Part shown: one piece after another, positions 6,881 to 14,872 of the stretch
Layout: each line of letters begins with the position of its first letter
Position numbering within the stretch: position 1 is the stretch's first letter
Assembly: GCA_963667815.1 (NCBI GenBank)
Contig: OY764021.1
Origin: Saccharicrinis sp963667815
Lineage (GTDB): Bacteria > Bacteroidota > Bacteroidia > Bacteroidales > Marinilabiliaceae
DNA: 64,000 nt
Direction: 5' to 3' (one strand)
Notes under the pieces: generated by a model
What the model was told of the DNA's origin: nothing
Database searches by the model: none
What the model saw: the letters and a program-made list of their open reading frames with translations, nothing else
Program-made: the position numbers and the translations under genes

Positions 6881-7003
6881 TTAGCGATGCGGCATTAAAG
6901 AAGTGCCATTAACCTGGGGAGGAGGGACACGGATGACTGCATAGCAGCGTATCGCTTTCAATCCCCACTAAAAAAGGAGGAGACTTAGTTTCCTCCTTTT
7001 TTT
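6881..7003 (+). ncRNA. Candidate structured phage small RNA with pseudoknot
   Basis: About 120 nt with its own promoter and terminator and no credible reading frame. Stem 1: AGCGATGCG (6883-6891) pairs with CGTATCGCT (6948-6956), nine pairs including one G-U. Inside it are GGCA/TGCC (6891-6894 and 6903-6906 region) and CTGC-ATA-GCAG (6938-6948 region). TGGGGA (6915-6920) inside the stem-1 loop pairs with TCCCCA (6962-6967) outside it, giving a pseudoknot. The terminator hairpin follows. I do not recognise an Rfam family. It runs antisense to the late operon and its terminator overlaps the 3' end of the portal/gpF/nuclease gene. Confidence 0.6.
6970..7003. terminator. Bidirectional terminator of the small RNA and the portal-fusion gene
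   Basis: GGAGGA (6976-6981) and TCCTCC (6991-6996) form a stem extended by A6/T6, with a 9-nt loop and a T-run to 7003. It also ends in a T-run when read from the minus strand, and it overlaps the stop codon of the minus-strand gene at 6985. It may therefore attenuate transcription of the two tail genes beyond it. Confidence 0.8.
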
Positions 7004-9531
7004 ATTAGTACTCCAGATCTGTACCTTTTAGTTACCTTATTTTCAGCTACGGGGAACCATGTTTTTAAACGATATACAGTCCCTTCTTTTACCTCCGCAA
7101 TAGCAACTATTGATACATCGTTATAATACTTTATAAAAGCATATTCATTAAAATTATTACTACTTGTAGTTATCCAAACTTCATCTGGATTTAATAAAGT
7201 TTCTTTTGCTGATTTTATGAATGGTGAACGCTGTTTTACTTTGTTTGGTTTGTGACCTTTTTTCCATAATTCTAAATCAAAAGTCACTTTCCTGTTGTTA
7301 TAATCAGTAAAATACGACAGTTCATTTTCCTTTGGTAAACTATCAACAAAATTCTCCAGAGTACCTTCGTATCTTAGAGCGTTGCTTTCGGCTAAAGCTC
7401 TATTTTGTTTGTAAGAACCTAACCTGTATGTTTGGTAATTAATACTTGATAATAACTTTCCGGCTCTTGTAGGAAACTTGTTTATATACATTTGGTTTGC
7501 TCTGAATAACTCAGGTAATAAAGCCCTGTTAATACCAAAACCTTGTTTATCTACTTTTTCCCATTCTCCGGACTCAAGATATTCATCGGCACGTTTGCGC
7601 ATCTCCTTAAGATCTACTCCTTCAATTTCAGCACCTAACTTAGGAACAATATAACAGCGGCACTTCCATCCATTTGGTGGGAATATTTTATTCCAACGTG
7701 GATCATTAGCCGGAAGAATAAGTCCATGTAGTTTCACATGTTCCGGACGCACTCTTCCATCATCAACGGTACGATATTCCCAGTACGGAAAAATATGAGA
7801 CTTTTTCTTGAGCCTGTTATACGTTTCTGCAGCTGAGCTTGTATTGGTTGCACTGGCATACTCTGTTTGTTGCCATACCTTATTAAATTTATTACAAAGC
7901 TCAGTAGACTTTTTATAAAACTCTTCAAAGCTTTTACTCTCTCTGTATAGTTGATTGAGTTGAGTTATTTCCTCAAGGCTTTTAGCTGCTGAAAATTGAA
8001 ATATATTAAGCTCCTGGGCAGTTCTGAAGGCATCGCTTTGGTATTGATAAGTAAAACCTAAATCAGCTAACCTTGTAGGCTTATCATCTAAAGCCTTTAA
8101 CAGGTTCTGACTGATATAGTCAAACAATTCAATATCAAAAGAGGTAGAGCCATCAATACGCCCGATAATACGATCGTTTAAATCTGCATCATTCAGCGTA
8201 AGGTGGTTCGAAGCTGCCCCCATCAGCGTGGGGGCGTATGCGAAAAAATCCCACAGTCGTATTAAAAAGTTACGGTCAGCCTCTACTGATCTTTCTAATG
8301 ATGATGAATCAGATTGCTCAATCTTCTCCTCCTTTTTATCCTTTGGCTGTTTAGGATCCTGAGGTGGGTTATTATCTTCGCCTTTTGGTAAAGCTTGTTT
8401 TCCGGCTATTTGATCGTTTGCTGAGGGTTCGGGTATTGCGTATTTTTCGTAAAGATAATAAGCCGGGATATCTAAAATTTCACTCAAGCTTACCACCTCG
8501 CTAACTTCAAGATCCTTTGTCGCTTTAGGAAAAACAAACCTTCCCCCGGACACGGGAAATCCTCTTTTTTCAAGAATAGGTAAAACTTTCCCATTAAGAA
8601 TGCGCTGAACAAAACGAATATCGCTTTTGTTTTTACCTTCCTCTACAAGCTTATGAACTTCGCCCAGGCTTCGTGCTCCCTTATCACCTTGAATAGATGT
8701 TAACGTTTGCCCTAGTATGGTTATTAATAATTCCTCGTTACAAGCCTTTCGGAAATCATTAAAGCTTTGCCCACTATTACCATTGCCTGTATTATTAATG
8801 GTTTCTATTTCGGCCTCTTTGGGTACAACCAAATAAGGAGCACTACCGGCATTCTCCATAGCTTGTTCCAATAGCCTTCGACTTTCAGTATCGTAACTAT
8901 TGTATTTACCTATTCTTTGTGGCATTCCGAAAAGCTCAAGCCATTGAGCATAATCACCAAAACCTCCACGTTTGTAAATGGCAAAAGGAGCTGTTTTTAA
9001 GAATAAACCAAAGTCACGTTTTTTACCTAAAACAAGAATATTGTCGTCAGCTTCATAATCAAACCCTGATTCATTAAACGCATCAAGCTGAATGATTTTT
9101 TTATTAAGATTGATATGCTTTTTAGGAAGTTCGTAAACGTTAAAGCCATTCATGAAGTCAAACTCAACAGCCGCACGTCCCCAAAAACGAACATGCATTA
9201 TTTGAGTTATCAACTCTTCCATAGCTGCAGTATCAATAATATCGGTAATAGCCTCTACTTCTTTACCTTTTGCGTCTACAAAAGTTAATTCGGAGTTTGT
9301 TACAGCCCCGATACGTTTATCCATTGCATCGCCCAGGATGCCGTCAATAAGCAAATCCTCATAAAGATCATACAAACGATTAATATGTCCATTATCTGCA
9401 CCACTTAAAGCATTACGCCACTCCGACACATCACTTGTTTTACGTAATGGTGCTTTTATGATGACTTGATTTACTACCAAATTTTCCTGTTTTTTTACAG
9501 GTGTATTCGTGTTCTTTTTTCTCCTTGCCAT
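6985..9531 (-). CDS. Fusion: Mu gp29-like portal, gpF-like head protein and C-terminal nuclease (PBECR-type) domain
   Basis: 848 aa. Residues about 20-400 match Mu gp29-type (DUF935) portal proteins, including GDAMDKRIGAV and LTSIQGDKGARSLGEVH. A Gln/Asp/Lys-rich linker (about 395-425) follows. Residues about 430-690 match Mu gpF head-morphogenesis proteins, with YRTVDDGRVRPEHVKLHG and the NGWKCRCYI motif near 585-625. Residues about 760-848 (TLLNPDEVWIT ... VYRLKTWFPV ... RYRSGVLIKK) resemble the phage PBECR barnase/EndoU/colicin-like RNase domains. In Mu, gp29 and gpF are separate. The first two assignments are strong and the nuclease is likely. Confidence 0.88.
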   Translation of the reverse strand: MARRKKNTNTPVKKQENLVVNQVIIKAPLRKTSDVSEWRNALSGADNGHINRLYDLYEDLLIDGILGDAMDKRIGAVTNSELTFVDAKGKEVEAITDIIDTAAMEELITQIMHVRFWGRAAVEFDFMNGFNVYELPKKHINLNKKIIQLDAFNESGFDYEADDNILVLGKKRDFGLFLKTAPFAIYKRGGFGDYAQWLELFGMPQRIGKYNSYDTESRRLLEQAMENAGSAPYLVVPKEAEIETINNTGNGNSGQSFNDFRKACNEELLITILGQTLTSIQGDKGARSLGEVHKLVEEGKNKSDIRFVQRILNGKVLPILEKRGFPVSGGRFVFPKATKDLEVSEVVSLSEILDIPAYYLYEKYAIPEPSANDQIAGKQALPKGEDNNPPQDPKQPKDKKEEKIEQSDSSSLERSVEADRNFLIRLWDFFAYAPTLMGAASNHLTLNDADLNDRIIGRIDGSTSFDIELFDYISQNLLKALDDKPTRLADLGFTYQYQSDAFRTAQELNIFQFSAAKSLEEITQLNQLYRESKSFEEFYKKSTELCNKFNKVWQQTEYASATNTSSAAETYNRLKKKSHIFPYWEYRTVDDGRVRPEHVKLHGLILPANDPRWNKIFPPNGWKCRCYIVPKLGAEIEGVDLKEMRKRADEYLESGEWEKVDKQGFGINRALLPELFRANQMYINKFPTRAGKLLSSINYQTYRLGSYKQNRALAESNALRYEGTLENFVDSLPKENELSYFTDYNNRKVTFDLELWKKGHKPNKVKQRSPFIKSAKETLLNPDEVWITTSSNNFNEYAFIKYYNDVSIVAIAEVKEGTVYRLKTWFPVAENKVTKRYRSGVLIKKGGN

Positions 9532-9532
9532 A

Positions 9533-9652
9533 TTAATCTGTTATATAGGTAAGACAATAACAATAACTACCGAAGGTGTGAATTTCGGGAGCTTTCCTGG
9601 TGCATGTTCCATTATCGTAATAGATGCACTTATCCATAGCACATTGTTGCAT
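9533..9652 (-). CDS. 39-aa cysteine-rich late phage protein
   Basis: A short frame filling the gap between two late genes. Its ATG (complement at 9650-9652) follows the previous stop by two bases, and its stop TAA precedes the portal ATG by one base. It has five Cys (C4, C9, C17, C31, C33) and H25, so it may bind a metal. The exact packing between neighbours and the Cys pattern argue for a real gene. Function unknown. Confidence 0.6.
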   Translation of the reverse strand: MQQCAMDKCIYYDNGTCTRKAPEIHTFGSYCYCLTYITD

Positions 9653-9654
9653 AA

Positions 9655-10071
9655 CTAAAAGTGTTGATTACGTTTTGTATTACTACCATAAATAACACCG
9701 CCTGTCGTTACTTCGCCTTCTTCATCAACAGGCTTTGGAAGATCAGGAGACGTATCTCCACGTTGAACAGCTTCGAGCCAGTCAACGGCTCTTTTGTATC
9801 TGTCTTGTCGTAACTCCAAATCACTTCCGGCATTACACAGGTTAACAAAATGCCAAACCGCCATGTCTTTAACAAAAATCAATAACAGGGCGTTTCTTTC
9901 ATTGGCTTGAGCTGCAAATATGGTATCCCTATCGTATGCTCCCAGATAACTTTTTGCTTCCTGAACAGCTCCATCAATAGCAGCTGTTAATATGGTATTA
10001 TCATCACGAGCAATAGCACTTATATTTTCGGCGTATAAGTGTGTTTTTAATTCTTCAGTATTAATAAACAT
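9655..10071 (-). CDS. DUF1320 / Mu gp36-like head-tail protein
   Basis: 138 aa. It begins MFINTEELKTHLYAENI and continues with TILTAAIDGAVQEAKSYLGAYD, a helix with DMAVWHFVNLC, and LELRQDRYKRAVDWLEAVQRG. This is the order seen in DUF1320 proteins such as Mu gp36, thought to act at the head-tail junction. It ends with a Gly-rich tail. It lies between the portal/gpF side and the terminase, as expected for the late block. Confidence 0.85.
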   Translation of the reverse strand: MFINTEELKTHLYAENISAIARDDNTILTAAIDGAVQEAKSYLGAYDRDTIFAAQANERNALLLIFVKDMAVWHFVNLCNAGSDLELRQDRYKRAVDWLEAVQRGDTSPDLPKPVDEEGEVTTGGVIYGSNTKRNQHF

Positions 10072-10086
10072 TTATACCTCCTTTCG

Positions 10087-10359
10087 TTATTTATCAAGAT
10101 TGTTTGTATCAAAAAAAGCAATGCTATCAAAGTCCTCACCTGCTTTTAAATCACGTTTAAACAATCCTATATTTTTACGCTCTTTGATATCCTGACGTGT
10201 CCATACTCTGTACTTATAGCCGAAAAAGAAAACACGATAACGCTTGCCTGTTTCCTTATGTAGTTGAATGGCTTTCTTTTCGGCTCTTTTTAGATTGCCA
10301 GGACGCATACAAAAGCGGATATACAGTTTGGTAAAAAAGTTTTTAATTAGAATCTTCAT
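10087..10359 (-). CDS. Hypothetical late phage protein
   Basis: 90 aa from the ATG whose complement is at 10357-10359, one base after the terminase gene's stop. It has a basic N-terminus (KNFFTKLYIRFCMRPGNLKRAEKKAIQLHKETGKRY is broken here only by common residues) followed by an aromatic strand (VFFFGYKYRVW) and an acidic C-terminus. I recognise no family. Genes with this profile occur between terminase and gp36 in Bacteroidota Mu-like phages. Confidence 0.6.
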   Translation of the reverse strand: MKILIKNFFTKLYIRFCMRPGNLKRAEKKAIQLHKETGKRYRVFFFGYKYRVWTRQDIKERKNIGLFKRDLKAGEDFDSIAFFDTNNLDK

Positions 10360-10360
10360 T

Positions 10361-11893
10361 TTAATATCGTTTTTTATGATTGTGAGCCTTTCGGCCAATG
10401 GTAATATTGTCATCACTAAGGTCTGTGAGCTTTTGGTTGGCAACCCAAACACCTCCTTCAACACAGTCGGGTCCATCTGCCGGAAACTTCATTTTAGCAT
10501 TGAGCATTTTAAACTGTTCCTCCAGACGTTTCATGTGTGGATTTTCTTTTTCCTTCTCATTTAATATGAGCTGTCCTAATCGGTTCTTTGGTTCAAGGTT
10601 ACCCTCGATACGGCTAAACTTGTCCGGCTTTTTTCGAGTGTCAGGAACAATACCAATAATGCCTTTTTGTTTTGCAGCAGTTGCAAATAGAGGAATAAAT
10701 ACCTGTTCATAGAACGGATCCTGAAGGGTGTTATTCTCAATGTAATTATATACTTGAGTCTTTTCTCCTACAAAGTCTCTTATGCCGTAATACCACTCTA
10801 CATATTCAGCATTGGTCACATGATCAAGGTATCCGGTGATTACATAAAAGCGACTATCACGACAACCGATAAGGAATATTGATTTAAAAGAACCTTTGCC
10901 GTTTTTGCTGTTACTGGGTGCAGGATCTCCATAAGCAATAAGGAATTTGAAATAATCAAGTCTTGGAACTTTACCCCAGGTCATTTCTTTAAAAATATCA
11001 CCTTCGCTTAACGGGTTGTTCATGTATTCGCCCTGATAAGCTTTGGTGCTTATATTCTTTTTAATACGCTCAATGTGGTGTTGCTTGTTCTTTTCAGGCC
11101 ATGTACTATTCCCGTTTTCATCTTCCAGATTAACAATGTCAACCTTATCGGCCATTTTCATGGCTCGTGCCATACAACAGTCTTTTGCAATGAGGTTATT
11201 AAGCCAAATATATTGTGTAGCCTTACTTACCGAACGAGTACCGTATACTGCTTTTTCAAACCAATCCCAACGGTCTTGAATCAAGTCAGGGTTACGAGCA
11301 TTTTCATCTGTATCAATATCGGAAATAATAACCTTGTCAGGCCTTACTTCCTCCTGACGTTTACCACGAGGAGATTGTCCTGCACCAAAACCAAAAAATG
11401 CTACGCCTTTTGTGGTTGTGAAATTGCCGTCCTTCCAATTGCCACTAGATTCTTGTTTTCCATAATCGTTAATAATACGCTCGTTATTCTCAAGGTTAAG
11501 TTTGTAAGGCTTTAAAAGGTCATCGGCATTATCATTACTGTTTGATATAAGTATGATACACTTTTTAACTCCGGTTAAAGCCTGATATAATGTTTCAATC
11601 ATACACACTACATCCTTAGCCAACTCTCTTGACCAAACACGGCACTCATACCATTCAGGATTTCGTAAGATTCGCCTTGAAGCTCTTTTTTGAAAATCGG
11701 CGGCAGGTGATGTACAGTATTTTGGAAAGTAGTACATCTTCCATTCTTCAAAGTCTTTTTCTAAGCGTTCAATACGGTTCTTTTTTTCTTCAGGAGTTTC
11801 ATTTAAAGCAGCTCCACCGCATGAAATATAGTTCTTGATATAATTATCCCAGTCAGCTTCAACCTGCCGTTTGTTTACCTTTTGCTTTGCCAT
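10361..11893 (-). CDS. Phage terminase large subunit, Mu gp28-like
   Basis: 510 aa, normal length. It is the motor and nuclease that packages DNA into heads. The N-terminal ATPase has an unusual Walker A region near residue 87-97 (WSRELAKDVVCM) and a Walker B-like KVIISDIDTDEN near residue 190. The C-terminal nuclease half includes FLIAYGDPAPS (first catalytic Asp) and a GIIGIVPD strand. Start is the ATG just before MAKQKVNKRQ. It sits 2 bp after the small-subunit gene. The divergent Walker A means the ATPase motif should be checked by alignment. Confidence 0.85.
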   Translation of the reverse strand: MAKQKVNKRQVEADWDNYIKNYISCGGAALNETPEEKKNRIERLEKDFEEWKMYYFPKYCTSPAADFQKRASRRILRNPEWYECRVWSRELAKDVVCMIETLYQALTGVKKCIILISNSNDNADDLLKPYKLNLENNERIINDYGKQESSGNWKDGNFTTTKGVAFFGFGAGQSPRGKRQEEVRPDKVIISDIDTDENARNPDLIQDRWDWFEKAVYGTRSVSKATQYIWLNNLIAKDCCMARAMKMADKVDIVNLEDENGNSTWPEKNKQHHIERIKKNISTKAYQGEYMNNPLSEGDIFKEMTWGKVPRLDYFKFLIAYGDPAPSNSKNGKGSFKSIFLIGCRDSRFYVITGYLDHVTNAEYVEWYYGIRDFVGEKTQVYNYIENNTLQDPFYEQVFIPLFATAAKQKGIIGIVPDTRKKPDKFSRIEGNLEPKNRLGQLILNEKEKENPHMKRLEEQFKMLNAKMKFPADGPDCVEGGVWVANQKLTDLSDDNITIGRKAHNHKKRY

Positions 11894-11895
11894 GC

Positions 11896-12345
11896 TTATT
11901 TATTAAGATTGTGTTTTACAAACTCATCATATAACTCTGCAACCGGCATAGCTTGTGAGGGATTGTATGAGCGCAGATAATTAAGGAACCTTTTGCCTAC
12001 TTCGGTAATTTCAGCAATGGAGGTTTCGGTTTCAAGTGTTTTAATAGCTGAAGAAAGTTTGACCAATGTATCAGCCTCTTTGCTGTTAGAGAATCGTTGT
12101 CCTTCTTCCCTGGACATGATAGCGGTGTTTAGCTCTTCCATTTGCATGTAAAAGCGATTCAATTGAGCCTCACGTGTTATAAGTAAGTTGCGTTTTTGCT
12201 TTTCCCAATTGTTGTCTTTAAACCATTTATTCATAGTCACAACTGAAACCCCAACCTTAACAGCTGCTTCTTTTTGAGTCAGTCCATCACGACAGATTAG
12301 TGTTTCTGCCCATTCCTTTTTTTGCTTATTGGTTAGTCCTGCCAT
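11896..12345 (-). CDS. Small terminase-like protein, Mu gp27-type (DUF1804)
   Basis: 149 aa. Residues 10-50 form a helix-turn-helix (AETLICRDGLTQKEAAVKVGVSVVTMNKWFKDNNW), typical of small terminases that recognise phage DNA. The rest is helical with a conserved-looking VKLSSAIKTLETETSIAEITEVG segment. Position directly upstream of the large terminase supports the assignment. First gene of the minus-strand late block, facing the divergent promoter region. Confidence 0.78.
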   Translation of the reverse strand: MAGLTNKQKKEWAETLICRDGLTQKEAAVKVGVSVVTMNKWFKDNNWEKQKRNLLITREAQLNRFYMQMEELNTAIMSREEGQRFSNSKEADTLVKLSSAIKTLETETSIAEITEVGKRFLNYLRSYNPSQAMPVAELYDEFVKHNLNK

Positions 12346-12396
12346 TGCCTCTTTTTACGTGCGAATCTAATAGTCAAAAAAGATGCTAACTAACTT

Positions 12397-12450
12397 TAGT
12401 GCAAGCCTTTCAGGTTGTAGTGCAAGCCCTGCGCTAATAGTTGTAGTGTG
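12397..12450. promoter_or_regulatory. Repeated TAGTG sites in the divergent late-promoter region
   Basis: The 166 bp between the two divergent late blocks contain TAGTGCAAGCC at 12397-12407 and again at 12418-12428 (21 bp, two helix turns apart), and TTGTAGTGTG at 12441-12450. The second copy is also preceded by TTG. The arrangement fits tandem binding sites for a late-gene activator serving both blocks. No TAnnTTTG match was found here, which is expected if the promoter is activator-dependent. Confidence 0.5.
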
Positions 12451-12511
12451 TGATTTTTCAATATTTCTTAGCTGAAAATTACTGGTGAGACCAGAACTAT
12501 TAATAATTGAT

Positions 12512-13513
12512 ATGAGCAAAAGAAAATCTGTTGTTTTACATGATGAATCAGTAAATACTCAAGGCTTTAGAATGTTGACTTCGGGAGCTGACTTAAGTGA
12601 GTTCAAGAAGAACCCTGTGTTATTGGTTATGCACGATGATTACAGTTTCCCTATTGGACGTTTTGAAAACATACGCAAAGAAGGAGGCAAAATATTGGCA
12701 GATCCTGTTTTTGATATGAAAGATGAAAAGGGAAAGACAGCTGCACAAAAGTTTGAAGACGGATTTTTAAGAGCTTTTTCAATTGGTGCATGGCCTCCTG
12801 AAGAGACATCGGAGGATCCCGATTTGATGCTTCCTGGACAAAAGTATCCAACAGTTACAAAATGGAAAGTTCGTGAAGCTTCAATATGTACAATTGGCAG
12901 TAATCACAATGCCTTAGTGCTTTATGATAGAAAAGGTGAGAAAATAGACATGAGTGACATGTCTAAAGTGATAAAGCTATTTGATGTTAAACCGCAAAAC
13001 CAATTTAAAAACGAGAATAAAATGAGTCAAACTGTTTTAAACACATTGTTAAAGCTTAGTGATAGTGCAACTGAACAGGATCGTTTAAGTGCCATTCAGG
13101 GAATCATTAATTTGAATGACCAGTTAAAGGATACTAATGCGCAATTAAAACAAAAGCTTGAGGATAAGGAAAAGGCTGAAAAAGAGTCTCAGAAAGCACA
13201 AGCTATTGTTTTGTGTGATGCTGCTGTTAAAGATGGACGTATTAATGCAACCGGAAAAGATCAATGGATAAAGTTATTTGATAACGACTTTGAAAGCACA
13301 AAGGGAATTCTTGAAGGATTACCAATTCGTAGAAGTGTTAGTCAACAAATCGAAGATCATCAGGATAGTCAAAACACAAATTTATCTGACATGCAAAAAG
13401 CTTCCTGGGACGAACTTGACAGAGGTAACAAACTAATTGCATTAAAGGATAATCATCCGGATATCTATAAACAAAAATACAAAGAGAAGTTTGGTGTAGA
13501 GCCTAAAATATAG
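12512..13513 (+). CDS. Prohead protease with C-terminal scaffold (Mu I/Z-like)
   Basis: 333 aa from ATG 12512; a GTG at 12485 would add nine residues. Residues 1-150 are an HK97-type (S78) prohead protease. His41 in LLVMHDDYSFPIGRF and Ser90 in LRAFSIGA are the likely catalytic pair, and KVREASICTIGSN is the family end motif. Residues about 170-333 are coiled-coil and acidic, a scaffold domain. This matches Mu gpI, which carries the scaffold gpZ as its C-terminal part. It should process the capsid shell before packaging. Confidence 0.85.
   Translation: MSKRKSVVLHDESVNTQGFRMLTSGADLSEFKKNPVLLVMHDDYSFPIGRFENIRKEGGKILADPVFDMKDEKGKTAAQKFEDGFLRAFSIGAWPPEETSEDPDLMLPGQKYPTVTKWKVREASICTIGSNHNALVLYDRKGEKIDMSDMSKVIKLFDVKPQNQFKNENKMSQTVLNTLLKLSDSATEQDRLSAIQGIINLNDQLKDTNAQLKQKLEDKEKAEKESQKAQAIVLCDAAVKDGRINATGKDQWIKLFDNDFESTKGILEGLPIRRSVSQQIEDHQDSQNTNLSDMQKASWDELDRGNKLIALKDNHPDIYKQKYKEKFGVEPKI
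13022..13513 (+). CDS. Probable internal start for a separate scaffold protein (Z-like)
   Basis: An in-frame ATG at codon 171 of the protease gene follows an A-rich stretch (AAAAACGAGAATAAA), the usual context of starts in this genome. It begins exactly where the protease domain ends and the scaffold coiled coil begins (MSQTVLNTLLKLSD). In Mu the scaffold Z is made from an internal start in gene I, so the same is likely here, giving a 163-aa scaffold. Confidence 0.6.
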   Translation: MSQTVLNTLLKLSDSATEQDRLSAIQGIINLNDQLKDTNAQLKQKLEDKEKAEKESQKAQAIVLCDAAVKDGRINATGKDQWIKLFDNDFESTKGILEGLPIRRSVSQQIEDHQDSQNTNLSDMQKASWDELDRGNKLIALKDNHPDIYKQKYKEKFGVEPKI

Positions 13514-13582
13514 GCATTTCGAACTCTTGTATTATTCTTTTAAAGACTATTTAAACACCAATAAAATTCTAAAACAATAATT

Positions 13583-14635
13583 ATGAAAACGAAATTTTCA
13601 ATTGCGCTACTCTTTAATATGCTTGTAGCGGTTATGATTAGTACTGCCACTGGCATACCTGTTGGTTATGTTGCAGGTGGTGGAGCTATATTATCTTCCT
13701 TTTCGCAAAAAATGCAGGGAGTAATGCCAATGGCCATTCAAAAAGAAATTTGGATGAATACCATTGTAGAGGGCTTGTTTGCTGACAATTCCTTTTTAGC
13801 TAAGGCTATTAATGCGGATGAGTTTGTTACCGGGGGTAAAACGGTTCATATACCTAATGCCGGTGCCGGATCAGCTGTAGTAAAAAATCGTAATTCATTT
13901 CCCGCTACTGTAAAAACACGAGCTGATATTGATTTGACTTACGATATGGATGAATTTACAACTGATCCAATTCGTATACCTCATGCCGAAACTGTTGAGT
14001 TGAGCTATAACAAACGTGAAAGTATCATCCGTACAGATAGAGCAAAACTTCTTGAGGAGGTTTCTGAAGGTATTTTGTATTCATGGATGCCGTCGGCCGA
14101 TAATTCTATTTTAACTACTGGTGATGCCGTTGCAGCTCATACTCCTGCCGCTACAGGTAACAGAAAAGCCTTTACTAAAAAAGAGGTTAATAATGCTATG
14201 AAGGCTTTCAACAAGCAGAATATTCCTCATATAGGGCGTTACATGTTGCTTGATGCTGATATGTACTCACAGTTATTGGATAGTTTAACTACTCAGGAAG
14301 CTCAGGCTTTTCATGCTGCTATTGATGTTAAAAAGGGTGTTGTTGGAGAGCTTTATAGCTTTAAAATTATGATGCGTAGCCGTGTAGGTGTGTACACCGC
14401 TGCCGGTGCTAAAAAGGAATGGTCAGCAGACGGCGCTACAGATGATGCTGCTGCTGCTTTAGCATGGCACGAAAACAGTGTTTGCCGTTCATTAGGAGAT
14501 ATTACTGTATTTGAAAACGAAGGAGATGCAACTTATTACGCTGACATTCTTTCTTTCTTAGTACGTGCAGGTGGTAGAGCTATGAGAGGTGGAGTTCAGG
14601 GTTTATTGGCTATCCGTCAGGATGCAGCTGCTTAA
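13583..14635 (+). CDS. Major capsid protein
   Basis: 350 aa, directly after the protease/scaffold gene. The body has features of HK97-fold capsid proteins of this phage group: GGKTVHIPNAG, FTTDPIRIPHAETVELSYNKR, a long helix with LLEEVSEGILYSWMP, NKQNIPHIGRYMLLDADM, and RSRVGVYTAAG. It ends with LVRAGGRAMRGGVQGLLAIRQ. Oddly, residues 1 to about 36 look like an export signal (basic start, LLFNMLVAVMI, then ATGIPVGYVAGGGAIL). This arm may be removed by the prohead protease. The assignment is secure from context. Confidence 0.9.
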   Translation: MKTKFSIALLFNMLVAVMISTATGIPVGYVAGGGAILSSFSQKMQGVMPMAIQKEIWMNTIVEGLFADNSFLAKAINADEFVTGGKTVHIPNAGAGSAVVKNRNSFPATVKTRADIDLTYDMDEFTTDPIRIPHAETVELSYNKRESIIRTDRAKLLEEVSEGILYSWMPSADNSILTTGDAVAAHTPAATGNRKAFTKKEVNNAMKAFNKQNIPHIGRYMLLDADMYSQLLDSLTTQEAQAFHAAIDVKKGVVGELYSFKIMMRSRVGVYTAAGAKKEWSADGATDDAAAALAWHENSVCRSLGDITVFENEGDATYYADILSFLVRAGGRAMRGGVQGLLAIRQDAAA

Positions 14636-14662
14636 TCGTAATTAGTTAAAAATATTTAGAAA

Positions 14663-14872
14663 ATGAAAGACGCTCTTTACCCCTTAGTTGGATCCGGCAG
14701 TAGTTTATTAGGGATGATAATAGGTATTATTGATGTCCACAGCTTATTGAATGCATTTGTAGTCGGTGCTGTGGGGGCATTGGGCGGCTTTTTCTTTAAG
14801 TTGATTAAGGAGCTTATTATAAAACTATGGTTCCGGATAGTTAATGATATTAAAAAACAACTAAACAAATGA
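14663..14872 (+). CDS. Holin-like small membrane protein
   Basis: 69 aa with two hydrophobic helices (residues about 14-25 and 31-50) and a basic, amphipathic C-terminus (IKLWFRIVNDIKKQLNK). Its stop overlaps the start of the endopeptidase gene (ATGA). Two-helix size, basic tail and position next to a cell-wall hydrolase make a holin the best guess. Confidence 0.65.
   Translation: MKDALYPLVGSGSSLLGMIIGIIDVHSLLNAFVVGAVGALGGFFFKLIKELIIKLWFRIVNDIKKQLNK

Noticed and set aside
6881..6968. tRNA or tmRNA-like element
   Set aside because: The TTCAATCCCC end recalls a T-arm, but there is no acceptor stem or anticodon arm; the GGGG partner lies inside another stem, giving a pseudoknot instead.
10268..11515. 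Plus-strand frames within the terminase gene
   Set aside because: They are shadows of the strongly supported minus-strand terminase frame.
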